DNA from: Streptococcus pneumoniae
GTDB taxonomy: Bacteria; Bacillota; Bacilli; Lactobacillales; Streptococcaceae
Direction: 5' to 3'
DNA: 64,000 nt
Assembly: GCF_001347015.1 (NCBI RefSeq)
Contig: NZ_CFGI01000007.1
Location: forward strand, 1-64,000
Below are positions 9,644-18,650 of the stretch, piece after piece; the first letter of the stretch is position 1, and every line of letters starts with the position of its first letter. Both the position numbers and the translations under genes were made by a program. A model generated the notes under the pieces. The model ran no database searches. It had not been told where the DNA came from and worked only from the letters and a program-made list of their open reading frames with translations.

Positions 9644-10894
9644 ATGTTTGAAGTAGAAGAATGGCTCCATAGTCGGATTGGTTTGAATTTTCGGTCAGGC
9701 TTGAGCCGAATGCAGCAAGCAGTGGATTTGTTAGGAAATCCTGAGCAGTCTTACCCTATTATCCACGTAACAGGAACTAATGGAAAAGGCTCTACCATTG
9801 CTTTTATGAGGGAGTTATTTATGGGGCATGGCAAAAAAGTTGCGACCTTTACCTCCCCTCATATCGTCTCCATCAATGACCGAATCTGCATTAATGGACA
9901 ACCTATAGCTGATGCAGACTTCATCCGTTTGGCTAATCAGGTCAAGGAGATGGAGAAAACGCTTCTTCAAACCTATGATCAGTTGTCCTTTTTTGAATTG
10001 CTGACCTTGATTGCTTTTCTTTATTTTAGAGAGCAAGAGGTGGATTTGGTTTTATTAGAAGTGGGAATTGGTGGCTTACTTGACACGACTAATGTGGTAA
10101 CTGGAGAGATTGCTGTCATCACCTCCATCGGATTTGACCATCAGGAGACTCTGGGTGACAGTATAGCAGCAATTGCAGAGCAGAAAGCTGGTATTTTCAA
10201 GGCTGGTAAGAAGGCAGTGATTGCGAAATTGCCTCCAGAAGCTAGGCTTGTCTGTCAGAAAAAAGCCGAATCTTTAGCTGTTAATCTTTATCAGGCAGGT
10301 CAAGATTTTTCAATGCGGGATGGTGATTTTTCAAGTTCTTTGGGAACTTTTTCGCAGTTGAAAATAGGATTGGAAGGAGGTTATCAGCAGGAAAATGCAG
10401 CTTTGGCGTTGCAAACGTTTCTTCTTTTTATGAGGGAAGGAAAGGAAGTTGTTGATGAGCAGGTTGTAAGACAGGCTTTGGAGAAGACCCATTGGGCTGG
10501 TCGCTTGGAGCGTATTCGCCCACAGATTTACTTGGATGGTGCTCATAACCTCCCTGCCTTGACTCGCTTGGTTGAGTTTATCAAAGAAAAAGAGCAGGAA
10601 GGCTATCGACCTCAAATCCTCTTTGGAGCCTTGAAACGTAAGGATTATCAAGGGATGTTAGGTTACTTGGCTGAAAATTTACCTCAGGTGGAACTCAAGG
10701 TAACTGGTTTTGACTATCAGGGGGCTTTGGACGAAAGGGATGTGACAGGTTACGATATAGTTTCTTCTTACCGAGAATTTATCAGCAGTTTTGAAGAAAG
10801 AGCAAATACGCAGGACTTGTTATTCATTACAGGGTCTCTCTATTTTATCTCAGAAGTACGGGGCTACTTGCTGGAACGTGAGCAGATAAATTGA
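9644..10894 (+). CDS. folC: Folylpolyglutamate synthase / dihydrofolate synthase
   Basis: A 416-aa Mur-ligase-family enzyme that adds glutamate to folates (and, in bifunctional forms, to dihydropteroate). The P-loop is in HVTGTNGKGSTIAFM, the Mg2+/substrate loop in LLEVGIGGLLDTTNVV, followed by the typical TSIGFDHQETLG segment and the C-terminal domain with YLDGAHNLPAL. The ATG at 9638 abuts the AAGGAG ribosome binding site, so ATG 9644 (6-nt spacing) is chosen. It stands alone between terminators. Confidence 0.93.
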   Translation: MFEVEEWLHSRIGLNFRSGLSRMQQAVDLLGNPEQSYPIIHVTGTNGKGSTIAFMRELFMGHGKKVATFTSPHIVSINDRICINGQPIADADFIRLANQVKEMEKTLLQTYDQLSFFELLTLIAFLYFREQEVDLVLLEVGIGGLLDTTNVVTGEIAVITSIGFDHQETLGDSIAAIAEQKAGIFKAGKKAVIAKLPPEARLVCQKKAESLAVNLYQAGQDFSMRDGDFSSSLGTFSQLKIGLEGGYQQENAALALQTFLLFMREGKEVVDEQVVRQALEKTHWAGRLERIRPQIYLDGAHNLPALTRLVEFIKEKEQEGYRPQILFGALKRKDYQGMLGYLAENLPQVELKVTGFDYQGALDERDVTGYDIVSSYREFISSFEERANTQDLLFITGSLYFISEVRGYLLEREQIN

Positions 10895-10981
10895 CCTCTT
10901 CTTTTGTCTTTGTTATACTAGACAAATTGCTGGCTAAGGAAAATCTATTTCTCTAGCATGGCAAGAGAAAGGACATTTATT

Positions 10982-11452
10982 ATGACATTCAAAACAGCAG
11001 CACTTTCTATTGTTTCTTTAGTGAGTGTATCTTTGCTAGTTGCTTGTTCCCAAAGAACACAACCAGTTCAACAGCCTGTGGCTCAGCAGCAGGTCCAACA
11101 ACCTGCTCAACAACCTGCTCAACAGAATACCAATACTGCAAATGCAGGGACTAACCAAAATCAAGCGGCTCCAGTACAGAACCAACCTGTTGCTCAACCG
11201 ACCGATATTGATGGGACTTATACAGGCCAAGATGACGGAGACCGTATCACTTTAGTGGTCACTGGAACGACTGGTACATGGACTGAGCTCGAATCTGACG
11301 GGGATCAGAAAGTCAAACAGGTCACATTTGATGCAGCAAATCAACGCATGATTATTGGCGATGATGTCAAGATTTACACTGTAAACGGTAATCAAATCAT
11401 CGTAGATGATATGGATAGAGACCCATCGGACCAAATCGTTTTAACTAAATAA
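10982..11452 (+). CDS. Gln-rich small lipoprotein
   Basis: A 156-aa lipoprotein. The signal peptide ends at LLVAC, a clear lipobox. It is followed by a low-complexity Gln/Pro linker of repeated QQPAQQ-like units (about residues 24-62) and a small beta-rich domain (DIDGTYTGQDDGDRITLVV to the end) that resembles lipocalin-like or DUF-type domains. AAAGGAC precedes ATG 10982; an earlier in-frame ATG at 10958 would put a charged extension before the signal peptide and is rejected. Function is unknown; the layout is that of a wall-spanning tether with a small surface domain. Confidence 0.75.
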   Translation: MTFKTAALSIVSLVSVSLLVACSQRTQPVQQPVAQQQVQQPAQQPAQQNTNTANAGTNQNQAAPVQNQPVAQPTDIDGTYTGQDDGDRITLVVTGTTGTWTELESDGDQKVKQVTFDAANQRMIIGDDVKIYTVNGNQIIVDDMDRDPSDQIVLTK

Positions 11453-11467
11453 GACTATGCAAGTAGA

Positions 11468-11500
11468 AAGGGCTGGATTTTTCAGCCTTTTTACTTTTAC
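11468..11500 (+). terminator. Lipoprotein gene terminator
   Basis: AAGGGCTG and CAGCCTTT stems around GATTTTT, followed by TTACTTTT. Confidence 0.75.
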
Positions 11501-11578
11501 CTAGAAAATAATCATAAATACTTGCCTTCTGTCGAATACCTGAGTTATACTAGTATCAATTACTTGTTTTTAGCATTT

Positions 11579-11692
11579 ATACTCTTCGAAAATCTCTTCG
11601 AACCACGTCAGCTTCCATCTGCAACCTCAAATCAGTGCTTTGAGTAACCTGTGGCTCGCTTCCTAGTTTGCTCTTTGATTTTCATTGAGTAT
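11579..11692 (-). repeat. BOX element (A-C type)
   Basis: A BOX repeat bounded by ATACTC...GAGTAT. The boxA-like end (CTTCGAAAATCTCTTCGAACC) and the boxC-like end (TCCTAGTTTGCTCTTTGATT) are both present with a short boxB-like middle. BOX elements are typical intergenic repeats of pneumococcus and its close relatives. It lies between the lipoprotein terminator and cls. The strand is nominal. Confidence 0.88.
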
Positions 11693-11712
11693 CAAAATAT
11701 CAAGGAGGGGAT

Positions 11713-13245
11713 ATGAAATATAGGAAATTTCAATTATTGATGTCCAAGTATGGCTTTAGTCTTTCGATTATGCTACTTGAACTTTGTCTGGTTTTTGGTC
11801 TCTTTCTTTATTTAGGACGCATGGCTCCCATTTTATGGATTACTGTCCTCATTCTATTGAGTATCATCACAATCATTTCGATAGTCAACCGTAATACGAC
11901 TCCTGAGAATAAGGTAACCTGGTTATTAGTAGCCTTTGTACCAGTATTTGGTCCCTTGCTCTATCTGATGTTTGGTGAAAGGCGATTGTCCAAAAAAGAA
12001 ATCAAACAACTGAAGAAGCTAGGCTCCATGCATTTCCAAGAAGCAAATAGCCAGCTACTAAAAGAGGAATTAAAAGAAAGTGACAAGGCGGCATATGGCG
12101 TCATCAAGTCCTTATTGAGTATGGATACCAATGCCGATGTCTATGATCAAACTGCCTCTACATTTTTTTCTAGCGGAGAAGCGATGTGGAAAAAGATGGT
12201 AGAAGATCTCAAAAAGGCTGAGAAATTTATCTTCTTGGAATATTACATTATAGAAGAAGGTTTGATGTGGAATCGTATTTTAGAAATCTTGGAGCAAAAG
12301 GCTGCTCAAGGAGTTGAGGTTAAACTGCTCTATGATGATATTGGCTGTATGGCTACTTTAACAGGAGATTATGCTCATCGACTTCGCCAGCTGGGCATCG
12401 AGGCCCACAAATTCAATAAAGTTATTCCTCGTTTGACAGTGGCCTATAATAACAGAGATCATAGAAAAATATTGATTGTTGATGGTCAGATAGCTTATAC
12501 TGGTGGAGTCAATCTGGCAGATGAGTACATTAACCACGTCGAGAGATTTGGTTATTGGAAGGATAGTGGAATTCGCTTGGACGGGCTAGCAGTAAAAGCC
12601 CTGACACGCTTGTTTTTGACCACTTGGTACATCAATCGAGGAGAGATTAGTGATTTTGATCAATATCATTTAGAAAATCATTCTATCCCAAGTGACGGTT
12701 TAACCATTCCATACGGAAGTGGACCCAAGCCAATTTTTCGAACGCAGGTAGGGAAAAAGGTTTATCAGAGTTTAATCAATCAAGCAACGGAATCGGTTTA
12801 TATTACGACACCTTATTTGATCATAGACTATGATTTAACGGAGACAATCAAAAATGCAGCTATGAGAGGGGTCGATGTTCGGATTGTCACCCCTTACATA
12901 CCAGATAAGAAGTTCATTCAGTTAGTCACGAGAGGGGCTTATCCAGACCTTCTTTCTGCTGGGGTTCGAATTTATGAGTATAGCCCAGGTTTTATTCATA
13001 GTAAGCAGATGTTGGTAGACGAAGATTTTGCGGTGGTGGGGACAATCAATCTCGACTACCGGAGCTTGGTGCACCATTATGAAAATGCAGTCTTACTCTA
13101 TAAAACTCCTTCTATAATGGAAATCGCCCGAGATTTTCAAAATATATTTGCAGATTCTCAGGAAGTCTACCCTCATTCTATCAAAACGAGCTGGTATCAA
13201 AAACTTGTAAAAGAAATTGCCCAGTTATTCGCCCCAATCTTATAA
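11713..13245 (+). CDS. cls: Cardiolipin synthase
   Basis: A 510-aa membrane phospholipase-D-family enzyme that condenses two phosphatidylglycerols to cardiolipin. Two N-terminal membrane helices (about 14-34 and 37-58) are followed by a PLDc_N segment (NKVTWLLVAFVPVFGPLLYL) and two catalytic HxKxxxxD motifs, HRKILIVD and HSKQMLVD. Length is standard. SD AAGGAGGGG lies just before the ATG. It is monocistronic; a BOX element is immediately upstream and a terminator follows. Confidence 0.95.
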   Translation: MKYRKFQLLMSKYGFSLSIMLLELCLVFGLFLYLGRMAPILWITVLILLSIITIISIVNRNTTPENKVTWLLVAFVPVFGPLLYLMFGERRLSKKEIKQLKKLGSMHFQEANSQLLKEELKESDKAAYGVIKSLLSMDTNADVYDQTASTFFSSGEAMWKKMVEDLKKAEKFIFLEYYIIEEGLMWNRILEILEQKAAQGVEVKLLYDDIGCMATLTGDYAHRLRQLGIEAHKFNKVIPRLTVAYNNRDHRKILIVDGQIAYTGGVNLADEYINHVERFGYWKDSGIRLDGLAVKALTRLFLTTWYINRGEISDFDQYHLENHSIPSDGLTIPYGSGPKPIFRTQVGKKVYQSLINQATESVYITTPYLIIDYDLTETIKNAAMRGVDVRIVTPYIPDKKFIQLVTRGAYPDLLSAGVRIYEYSPGFIHSKQMLVDEDFAVVGTINLDYRSLVHHYENAVLLYKTPSIMEIARDFQNIFADSQEVYPHSIKTSWYQKLVKEIAQLFAPIL

Positions 13246-13250
13246 GAAAT

Positions 13251-13288
13251 CTAGGACTGAGGATACAAACCAGTCCTCTTTTTCTTGA
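13251..13288 (+). terminator. cls terminator
   Basis: AGGACTG and CAGTCCT stem with loop AGGATACAAAC, followed by CTTTTTCTTG. Confidence 0.75.
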
Positions 13289-13292
13289 TTTT

Positions 13293-13300
13293 TACGAATA
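13293..13300 (+). promoter_or_regulatory. ComX (SigX) combox
   Basis: TACGAATA is the exact late-competence cin-box/combox consensus and is preceded by a T-rich run, as is typical. It lies 22 bp upstream of the small gene below, so that gene should be transcribed by the competence sigma factor during transformation. Confidence 0.85.
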
Positions 13301-13322
13301 GAAAGATATAGGAGGGATGATG

Positions 13323-13463
13323 ATGACTCAGAAAGAAATAAACTATATCCTGACATTCAAACAGACACATTTACACCGCTTTCGGGAAATTGAAACCTTT
13401 GTGAAACTATGCAAAAAATCACTCAAACAGCCATCGCAAGCTGACAATCCTAGGACTTTTTGA
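13323..13463 (+). CDS. ccs4: Small competence-induced protein (Ccs4-like)
   Basis: A 46-aa basic protein (MTQKEINYILTFKQTHLHRF...KKSLKQPSQADNPRTF). Three in-frame ATGs stand in a row (13317, 13320, 13323) after AGGAGGG; the third has the best spacing. A combox lies just upstream. I recall that pneumococcus has a competence-induced gene named ccs4 at this place between cls and a membrane-protein gene; the symbol rests on that position plus the combox. No domain is recognised. Confidence 0.65.
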   Translation: MTQKEINYILTFKQTHLHRFREIETFVKLCKKSLKQPSQADNPRTF

Positions 13464-13499
13464 TATACTAAGACAGATAAATTGAATAGGAGAAACGAT

Positions 13500-15038
13500 A
13501 TGAGTGTGTATGGTAGAGTAGAAGAAGTTCATCAGGAGAATCATGAACCTCTAGAATACCAAATCGAACAAGAATCGCATCATCGTGAATCAAGTCGTCT
13601 TCCTTTGGTGAAAATTTTACTATGGAGTACGCTTGTAACGGGGATAACTCTAGGAGTACCGCTATTGCTCGACTTAATGAGTGCACAGGAAGTGCAGGAT
13701 TTTTATGCAGGTTGGGCCCTTCATCAGACAGGGAAGATTTACAGCGACTATTATGGAAGTCAAGGTTTGCTTTATTACTTGCTGACTTACGTGACTCAGG
13801 GCGGATTTTTCTTTGCCATTTTTGAGTGGTTAGCCTTGGTAGCAGGAGGATTTTTCCTTTTTAGATCAGCGGACACCTTGACAGAGCAAGGAGACCAAGC
13901 TGGACAAGTGGTGACTATTTTTTACATGCTAGTTACAGGTCTTGCTTTTGGTGGAGGTTATGCGACTCTTTTAGCGCTTCCTTTCTTATTCGCTGCCTTT
14001 AGTTTAGTTGCGGCTTATCTAAGCAATCCAAGCCATGATAAGGGATTTGTACGGATTGGGCTAGCTTTGGCAGGCGGATTTTTCTTTGCTCCCTTGGCAT
14101 CGCTCCTGTTTATTGCTGTAGTGAGTTTAGGCTTGTTGGTCTTTAACCTTGGGCATAGACGCTTTGTGCATGGGTTTTATCAGTTTCTGGCAGTGGCTTT
14201 AGGTTTTTCACTTGTCTTTTATCCAACTGCCTACTATAGTGTTGCAACAGGAAGTTTTGGGGATGCCATTAGTGGTATTCGCTATCCTATTGACAGTATT
14301 CGCTTTGATTTCACTTCTAAAATTTTAGAGAATATGGCTTTTTATGGCTTGTTGTCCCTTGGTTTGGGATTTGTGGTTTGTATCTTTTTAGGTCTCTTTC
14401 AATCCAAACCCTCTAAACTATACGTCATTTCGGTTCCTGCAAGTCTTGTGACAATTTTAGGTTTGATTTTGCTTTTCTTTTCACAAGAGCCTCTGCACGC
14501 TTCTTATTTGATGGTCGTCTTCCCTGTTTTCCTACTTTTATTGGTAACCAATATTAAGAGTCAACAGAGGGGGCGTAGTGTTAGAAGAAGACGAAGAGAA
14601 ACGCCAGTTAGTCTATGGAGTCGTTTTTTCAAAGGAAATCTATATCTGCCAGTTTTAGGGCTTGTCTATCTTTTGTCTATTCCTTTTTTGATGAGGTTTG
14701 TCCTTTATCCAGTACCTTATCAAGAACGTGATCGTCTTGCTGATTTGGTAAAAGAGGAGACAAATACGGAAGATGCTATCTATGCATGGGATGATACTGC
14801 GACTCTTTATCGTAAGAGTGAGCGCCTGTCGCCATCGGCGATTTTGTCTCCCGTGCACTATACAGCAACTGAGGAAAACCGGAATAAGCTACTCAATGAC
14901 TTGAAAGAAAAACAACCCAAGGTGATTGTGGTGAATGACAAGGTACCAGTCTGGTCTGAAGTGGAAACACTCTTAAAAGAAAATTACCAACCAGTAAAGA
15001 CAGATTACTCAGAGTTTAAAGTCTATAAAATTAAATAA
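13500..15038 (+). CDS. Multi-spanning membrane protein, likely competence-coregulated
   Basis: A 512-aa protein with a polar N-terminus (about 40 aa), roughly 9-11 hydrophobic segments between residues 45 and 400, a basic loop (RGRSVRRRRRE) and a C-terminal extracytoplasmic domain (about 400-512). The fold resembles GT-C/DUF2142-like membrane proteins, but no catalytic motif can be named. ATG 13500 has AGGAG 12 nt upstream. It follows the combox-controlled small gene by 36 nt with no terminator between, so it is probably induced with competence. Function unknown. Confidence 0.7.
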   Translation: MSVYGRVEEVHQENHEPLEYQIEQESHHRESSRLPLVKILLWSTLVTGITLGVPLLLDLMSAQEVQDFYAGWALHQTGKIYSDYYGSQGLLYYLLTYVTQGGFFFAIFEWLALVAGGFFLFRSADTLTEQGDQAGQVVTIFYMLVTGLAFGGGYATLLALPFLFAAFSLVAAYLSNPSHDKGFVRIGLALAGGFFFAPLASLLFIAVVSLGLLVFNLGHRRFVHGFYQFLAVALGFSLVFYPTAYYSVATGSFGDAISGIRYPIDSIRFDFTSKILENMAFYGLLSLGLGFVVCIFLGLFQSKPSKLYVISVPASLVTILGLILLFFSQEPLHASYLMVVFPVFLLLLVTNIKSQQRGRSVRRRRRETPVSLWSRFFKGNLYLPVLGLVYLLSIPFLMRFVLYPVPYQERDRLADLVKEETNTEDAIYAWDDTATLYRKSERLSPSAILSPVHYTATEENRNKLLNDLKEKQPKVIVVNDKVPVWSEVETLLKENYQPVKTDYSEFKVYKIK

Positions 15039-15041
15039 CTA

Positions 15042-15101
15042 AATCAATATCTTGTGTATTTTTAAAAATTTTAGGATTTTTAACACAAGATATTGATTTT
15101 T
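15042..15101 (+). terminator. Long-stem terminator before nrdD
   Basis: AAATCAATATCTTGTGT and its exact complement ACACAAGATATTGATTT form a 17-bp perfect stem, followed by TTCTTTTT. Confidence 0.85.
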
Positions 15102-15120
15102 CTTTTTAGAGTGGTATAAT
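15093..15120 (+). promoter_or_regulatory. nrdD operon promoter
   Basis: TTGATT (15093-15098), a 16-bp spacer and TATAAT (15115-15120) with an extended TGG. The -35 overlaps the 3' arm of the preceding terminator. Confidence 0.65.
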
Positions 15121-15157
15121 ACTTTTTAGAAAGAACAATTTAGAAAAGAGCATGCAT

Positions 15158-17365
15158 ATGATTGCACTAGAAGAAAAAATTACAATTTTGCCAACTCTCT
15201 TCGTCGAGAAACGAGATGGGAGACGTGTTGTATTTGATGTGGACAAGATTGACAAGGCTCTCCACAAGGCGGCAGACAAGGTTATGGATGTGACACCCTT
15301 GGTCGAAAAACGCCTCAATGCTCTGACCGAGCGAATTGTCACAGAAATTCATAGTCGCTTTCCACAGGGGGTTAAGATTTACGAAATTCAAAATATCGTA
15401 GAACATGAACTCCTTGAAGCCAAAGAATATGCGCTGGCTGAGGAGTATATTACTTATCGGACACAGAGGGATTTTGAGCGCTCAAAAGCGACGGATATCA
15501 ACTTTAGCATCCATAAACTTCTCAACAAAGACCAGACAGTTGTCAATGAAAATGCTAATAAAGACAGTGATGTCTTTAACACTCAGCGTGATTTGACAGC
15601 AGGGATTGTTGGGAAATCAATCGGACTGCAAATGCTTCCTAAGCACGTAGCCAATGCCCACCAAAAGGGGGATATCCACTATCACGATTTGGACTACAGC
15701 CCCTATACTCCTATGACCAACTGCTGTTTGATTGATTTTAAAGGTATGTTGGAAAATGGTTTTAAGATTGGAAATGCAGAGGTAGAGAGTCCCAAGTCTA
15801 TCCAGACTGCGACAGCTCAGATTTCCCAAATCATCGCCAACGTTGCTTCTAGCCAGTACGGTGGCTGTTCAGCTGACCGTATCGATGAGGTCTTGGCGCC
15901 TTATGCAGAGAAAAATTACCAAAAACACCTCAAAGATGCGGAAGAGTGGGTCTTACCTGAAAAACGGGAAGATTACGCTTGGAAGAAAACGCAGAAGGAC
16001 ATCTATGATGCCATGCAATCTCTTGAGTATGAAATCAACACCCTCTTCACTTCAAATGGGCAAACACCCTTTACTTCGCTAGGTTTTGGTTTGGGAACCA
16101 ATCGTTTTGAGCGGGAAATTCAAAAGGCTATTTTAAACATTCGCATCAAGGGCCTTGGTTCGGAGCATCGTACAGCCATCTTCCCTAAGCTCATCTTTAC
16201 GCTTAAAAGAGGTCTTAACTTGGAAGAAGGGACACCCAACTACGATATTAAGCAGTTGGCTCTTGAGTGTGCAACCAAACGGATGTATCCAGACGTTTTA
16301 TCTTACGATAAGATTGTTGACTTGACAGGATCCTTCAAGGTTCCTATGGGTTGTCGTTCTTTCCTTCAAGGATGGAAGGATGAAAATGGTGTAGAAGTCA
16401 ATTCAGGTCGGATGAATCTAGGCGTTGTGACGGTTAACCTGCCTCGTATTGCTCTTGAGTCTGAGGGCGACATGAATAAGTTCTGGGAAATCTTCAACGA
16501 GCGTATGAATATCGCAGAAGATGCTCTGGTTTACCGTGTCGAACGCACTAAAGAAGCGACGCCAGCCAATGCTCCTATCCTTTATCAATACGGTGCTTTT
16601 GGCCATCGTCTAGGTAAAGAAGAAAGTGTTGACCAGCTCTTTAAGAATCGTCGGGCAACCGTTTCGCTGGGCTATATCGGTTTGTACGAAGTGGCTACTG
16701 TCTTCTTTGGAAATAGTTGGGAACACAATCCAGAAGCCAAGGAATTCACGCTGGATATCATTCGTGATATGAAACGCCGTGTAGAAGAGTGGTCTGACCA
16801 ATATGGCTACCATTTCTCTATCTACTCAACACCATCTGAAAGTCTGACAGACCGTTTCTGTCGACTAGATACAGAGAAGTTTGGTTCTATTCCTGATATC
16901 ACAGACAAGGAATACTACACCAATTCTTTCCATTATGATGTTCGTAAAAATCCAACACCGTTTGAAAAATTAGACTTTGAGAAAGTCTATCCAGAAGCAG
17001 GTGCGTCAGGTGGTTTCATCCATTATTGTGAGTATCCAGTCCTTCAGCAAAATCCTAAAGCCTTGGAAGCTGTCTGGGATTATGCTTATGACCGTGTAGG
17101 CTATCTAGGCACCAATACTCCGATTGACCGTTGCTATAAGTGTGATTTTGAAGGAGATTTTGAACCAACCGAGAGGGGCTTTGCTTGTCCTAACTGTGGC
17201 AATAGCGACCCTAAAACAGTAGACGTTGTTAAACGGACTTGTGGCTATCTAGGCAATCCTCAAGCGCGTCCGATGGTTAATGGGCGTCACAAGGAAATCG
17301 CTGCGCGTGTTAAACACATGAATGGCTCAACGATTAAAATAGCTGGCCATCAAGTAACAAATTAG
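15158..17365 (+). CDS. nrdD: Anaerobic ribonucleoside-triphosphate reductase
   Basis: A 735-aa class III ribonucleotide reductase, which makes dNTPs without oxygen using a glycyl radical. It has an N-terminal ATP-cone (VEKRDGRRVVFDVDKIDKAL, about 15-105) and the catalytic barrel with NCCLIDF. The C-terminal zinc site is CYKCDFEGDF...CPNCGNSDP, and the glycyl-radical motif is RTCGYLGNPQARP near residue 705. ATG 15158 is preferred over ATG 15152 because of ribosome-binding-site spacing. It begins the nrdD-small ORF-GNAT-nrdG-kinase cluster. Confidence 0.97.
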   Translation: MIALEEKITILPTLFVEKRDGRRVVFDVDKIDKALHKAADKVMDVTPLVEKRLNALTERIVTEIHSRFPQGVKIYEIQNIVEHELLEAKEYALAEEYITYRTQRDFERSKATDINFSIHKLLNKDQTVVNENANKDSDVFNTQRDLTAGIVGKSIGLQMLPKHVANAHQKGDIHYHDLDYSPYTPMTNCCLIDFKGMLENGFKIGNAEVESPKSIQTATAQISQIIANVASSQYGGCSADRIDEVLAPYAEKNYQKHLKDAEEWVLPEKREDYAWKKTQKDIYDAMQSLEYEINTLFTSNGQTPFTSLGFGLGTNRFEREIQKAILNIRIKGLGSEHRTAIFPKLIFTLKRGLNLEEGTPNYDIKQLALECATKRMYPDVLSYDKIVDLTGSFKVPMGCRSFLQGWKDENGVEVNSGRMNLGVVTVNLPRIALESEGDMNKFWEIFNERMNIAEDALVYRVERTKEATPANAPILYQYGAFGHRLGKEESVDQLFKNRRATVSLGYIGLYEVATVFFGNSWEHNPEAKEFTLDIIRDMKRRVEEWSDQYGYHFSIYSTPSESLTDRFCRLDTEKFGSIPDITDKEYYTNSFHYDVRKNPTPFEKLDFEKVYPEAGASGGFIHYCEYPVLQQNPKALEAVWDYAYDRVGYLGTNTPIDRCYKCDFEGDFEPTERGFACPNCGNSDPKTVDVVKRTCGYLGNPQARPMVNGRHKEIAARVKHMNGSTIKIAGHQVTN

Positions 17366-17376
17366 AAAGAACTGAA

Positions 17377-17517
17377 ATGGGAAAATATCAATTAGACGAT
17401 AAGGGGCGTGCACAAGTGACCCGTTATCATGAGAAACACTCTAAAGGTGGAGCTGGTAAGAAAGAACGTTTGCTCAGCCTCAGAGAACAATTTTTAAATA
17501 AGAATAAGAAAAAATAA
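17377..17517 (+). CDS. 46-aa hypothetical protein in nrdD operon
   Basis: A short basic, Lys/Gly-rich protein (MGKYQLDDKGRAQVTRYHEK..., ending FLNKNKKK), 11 nt after the nrdD stop. From memory, the same small gene sits after nrdD in pneumococcus. No domain is recognised. A terminator hairpin overlaps its stop codon, so it may be the last gene of a shorter nrdD transcript. Confidence 0.7.
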   Translation: MGKYQLDDKGRAQVTRYHEKHSKGGAGKKERLLSLREQFLNKNKKK

Positions 17518-17543
17518 AAGTGAGAGTCAGCTCTCACTTTTCT
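17516..17543 (+). terminator. Terminator after the 46-aa gene
   Basis: AAAAGTGAGAG and CTCTCACTTTT form an 11-bp stem with a TCAG loop, followed by CTC. It overlaps the stop codon of the small gene, and the near-symmetric sequence could act on both strands. Confidence 0.7.
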
Positions 17544-17560
17544 CATAGTGGGAGGTAAGG

Positions 17561-18067
17561 ATGGAACTACGCAGACCAAGATTAGCAGATAAAGAAACAG
17601 TTTTAGAGATGATGGCAGAGTTTGAAAAGAGTCAATCAGCCCATGATGGAGGATTTTGGGATACGGAGAACTTTGTGTATGAAGAATGGTTGGAAACAAA
17701 TATGCAAAAAGAGATGGGAATAAACTTGCCTGAAAATCGTGTTCCTTCTATTCAATTTGTATCATTTGATGATGTAGGTCGTACTCTAGGATTTTTGAAT
17801 CTGCGATTGAGACTGAATGAGGGATTATTGAATTATGCTGGCCACATTGGCTACTCCATTCGTCCATCAGAAAGAGGCAAAGGTTATGCTAAGGAAACTT
17901 TCCGTCAGGGCTTGCAAGTTGCTAAGGAAAAGAACATCAAGAAAGCTCTTGTGACCTGTAGTGTGAATAACTCTGCTAGCAGAGCAGTCATTCTAGCAAA
18001 TGGAGGAATTCTTGAAGATGTTCGTAATGGAGTTGAGCGTTATTGGATAGAGGTAGCGAATGAATAA
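17561..18067 (+). CDS. GNAT family N-acetyltransferase
   Basis: A 168-aa acetyl-CoA-dependent acetyltransferase. The acetyl-CoA-binding signature is near SIRPSERGKGYAKETFRQGL (R/Q-x-x-G-x-G/A), followed by the usual late strand and helix (ALVTCSVNNSASRAVILANGG). Substrate unknown. AGGTAAGG precedes the ATG. Its 3' end overlaps nrdG by 8 nt, implying translational coupling, although no link to nucleotide metabolism is evident. Confidence 0.88.
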   Translation: MELRRPRLADKETVLEMMAEFEKSQSAHDGGFWDTENFVYEEWLETNMQKEMGINLPENRVPSIQFVSFDDVGRTLGFLNLRLRLNEGLLNYAGHIGYSIRPSERGKGYAKETFRQGLQVAKEKNIKKALVTCSVNNSASRAVILANGGILEDVRNGVERYWIEVANE

Positions 18068-18650
18068 TCCAAAACCACAAGAATGGAAAAGCGAGGAACT
18101 CAGTCAAGGGCGGATTATTGATTACAAGGCCTTCAACTTTGTAGATGGAGAGGGTGTGCGTAACTCTCTCTATGTAGCAGGTTGCATGTTTCACTGCGAG
18201 GGGTGCTATAATGTAGCTACTTGGTCCTTCAATGCTGGCATTCCCTATACAGCAGAATTAGAAGAGCAGATCATGGCAGATCTTGCTCAACCCTATGTTC
18301 AAGGCTTGACCTTGCTGGGAGGGGAGCCCTTCCTCAATACGGAGATTCTCCTGCCTCTCGTTAAACGCATTCGAAAGGAATTGCCAGAAAAAGACATCTG
18401 GTCCTGGACGGGCTACACTTGGGAAGAAATGATGCTGGAGACTCCAGACAAATTGGAACTCTTATCACTGATTGACATCCTTGTAGATGGACGGTATGAC
18501 CGAACTAAGAGAAATCTCATGCTCCAGTTTCGAGGTTCGTCCAACCAACGAATTATAGATGTGCAAAAATCGCTCCAAAGTGGGCAAGTAGTGATTTGGG
18601 ACAAGCTCAATGACGGAAAAGAAAGCTATGAACAGGTGAAGAGAGAATGA
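18060..18650 (+). CDS. nrdG: Anaerobic ribonucleotide reductase activase
   Basis: A 196-aa radical SAM enzyme that installs the glycyl radical on NrdD. The cluster-binding CMFHCEGC (C-x3-C-x2-C) lies near residues 41-48, followed by the SAM-binding GGEP motif (LTLLGGEPFLN). Length is normal for NrdG. It lies downstream of nrdD with the GNAT gene between, and overlaps its neighbours on both sides (8 nt and 4 nt). Confidence 0.95.
   Translation: MNNPKPQEWKSEELSQGRIIDYKAFNFVDGEGVRNSLYVAGCMFHCEGCYNVATWSFNAGIPYTAELEEQIMADLAQPYVQGLTLLGGEPFLNTEILLPLVKRIRKELPEKDIWSWTGYTWEEMMLETPDKLELLSLIDILVDGRYDRTKRNLMLQFRGSSNQRIIDVQKSLQSGQVVIWDKLNDGKESYEQVKRE

Noticed and set aside
11579-11692. RUP-type repeat
   Set aside because: The modules (CTTCGAAAATCTCTTC..., TCCTAGTTTGCTC...) are those of BOX, not RUP.
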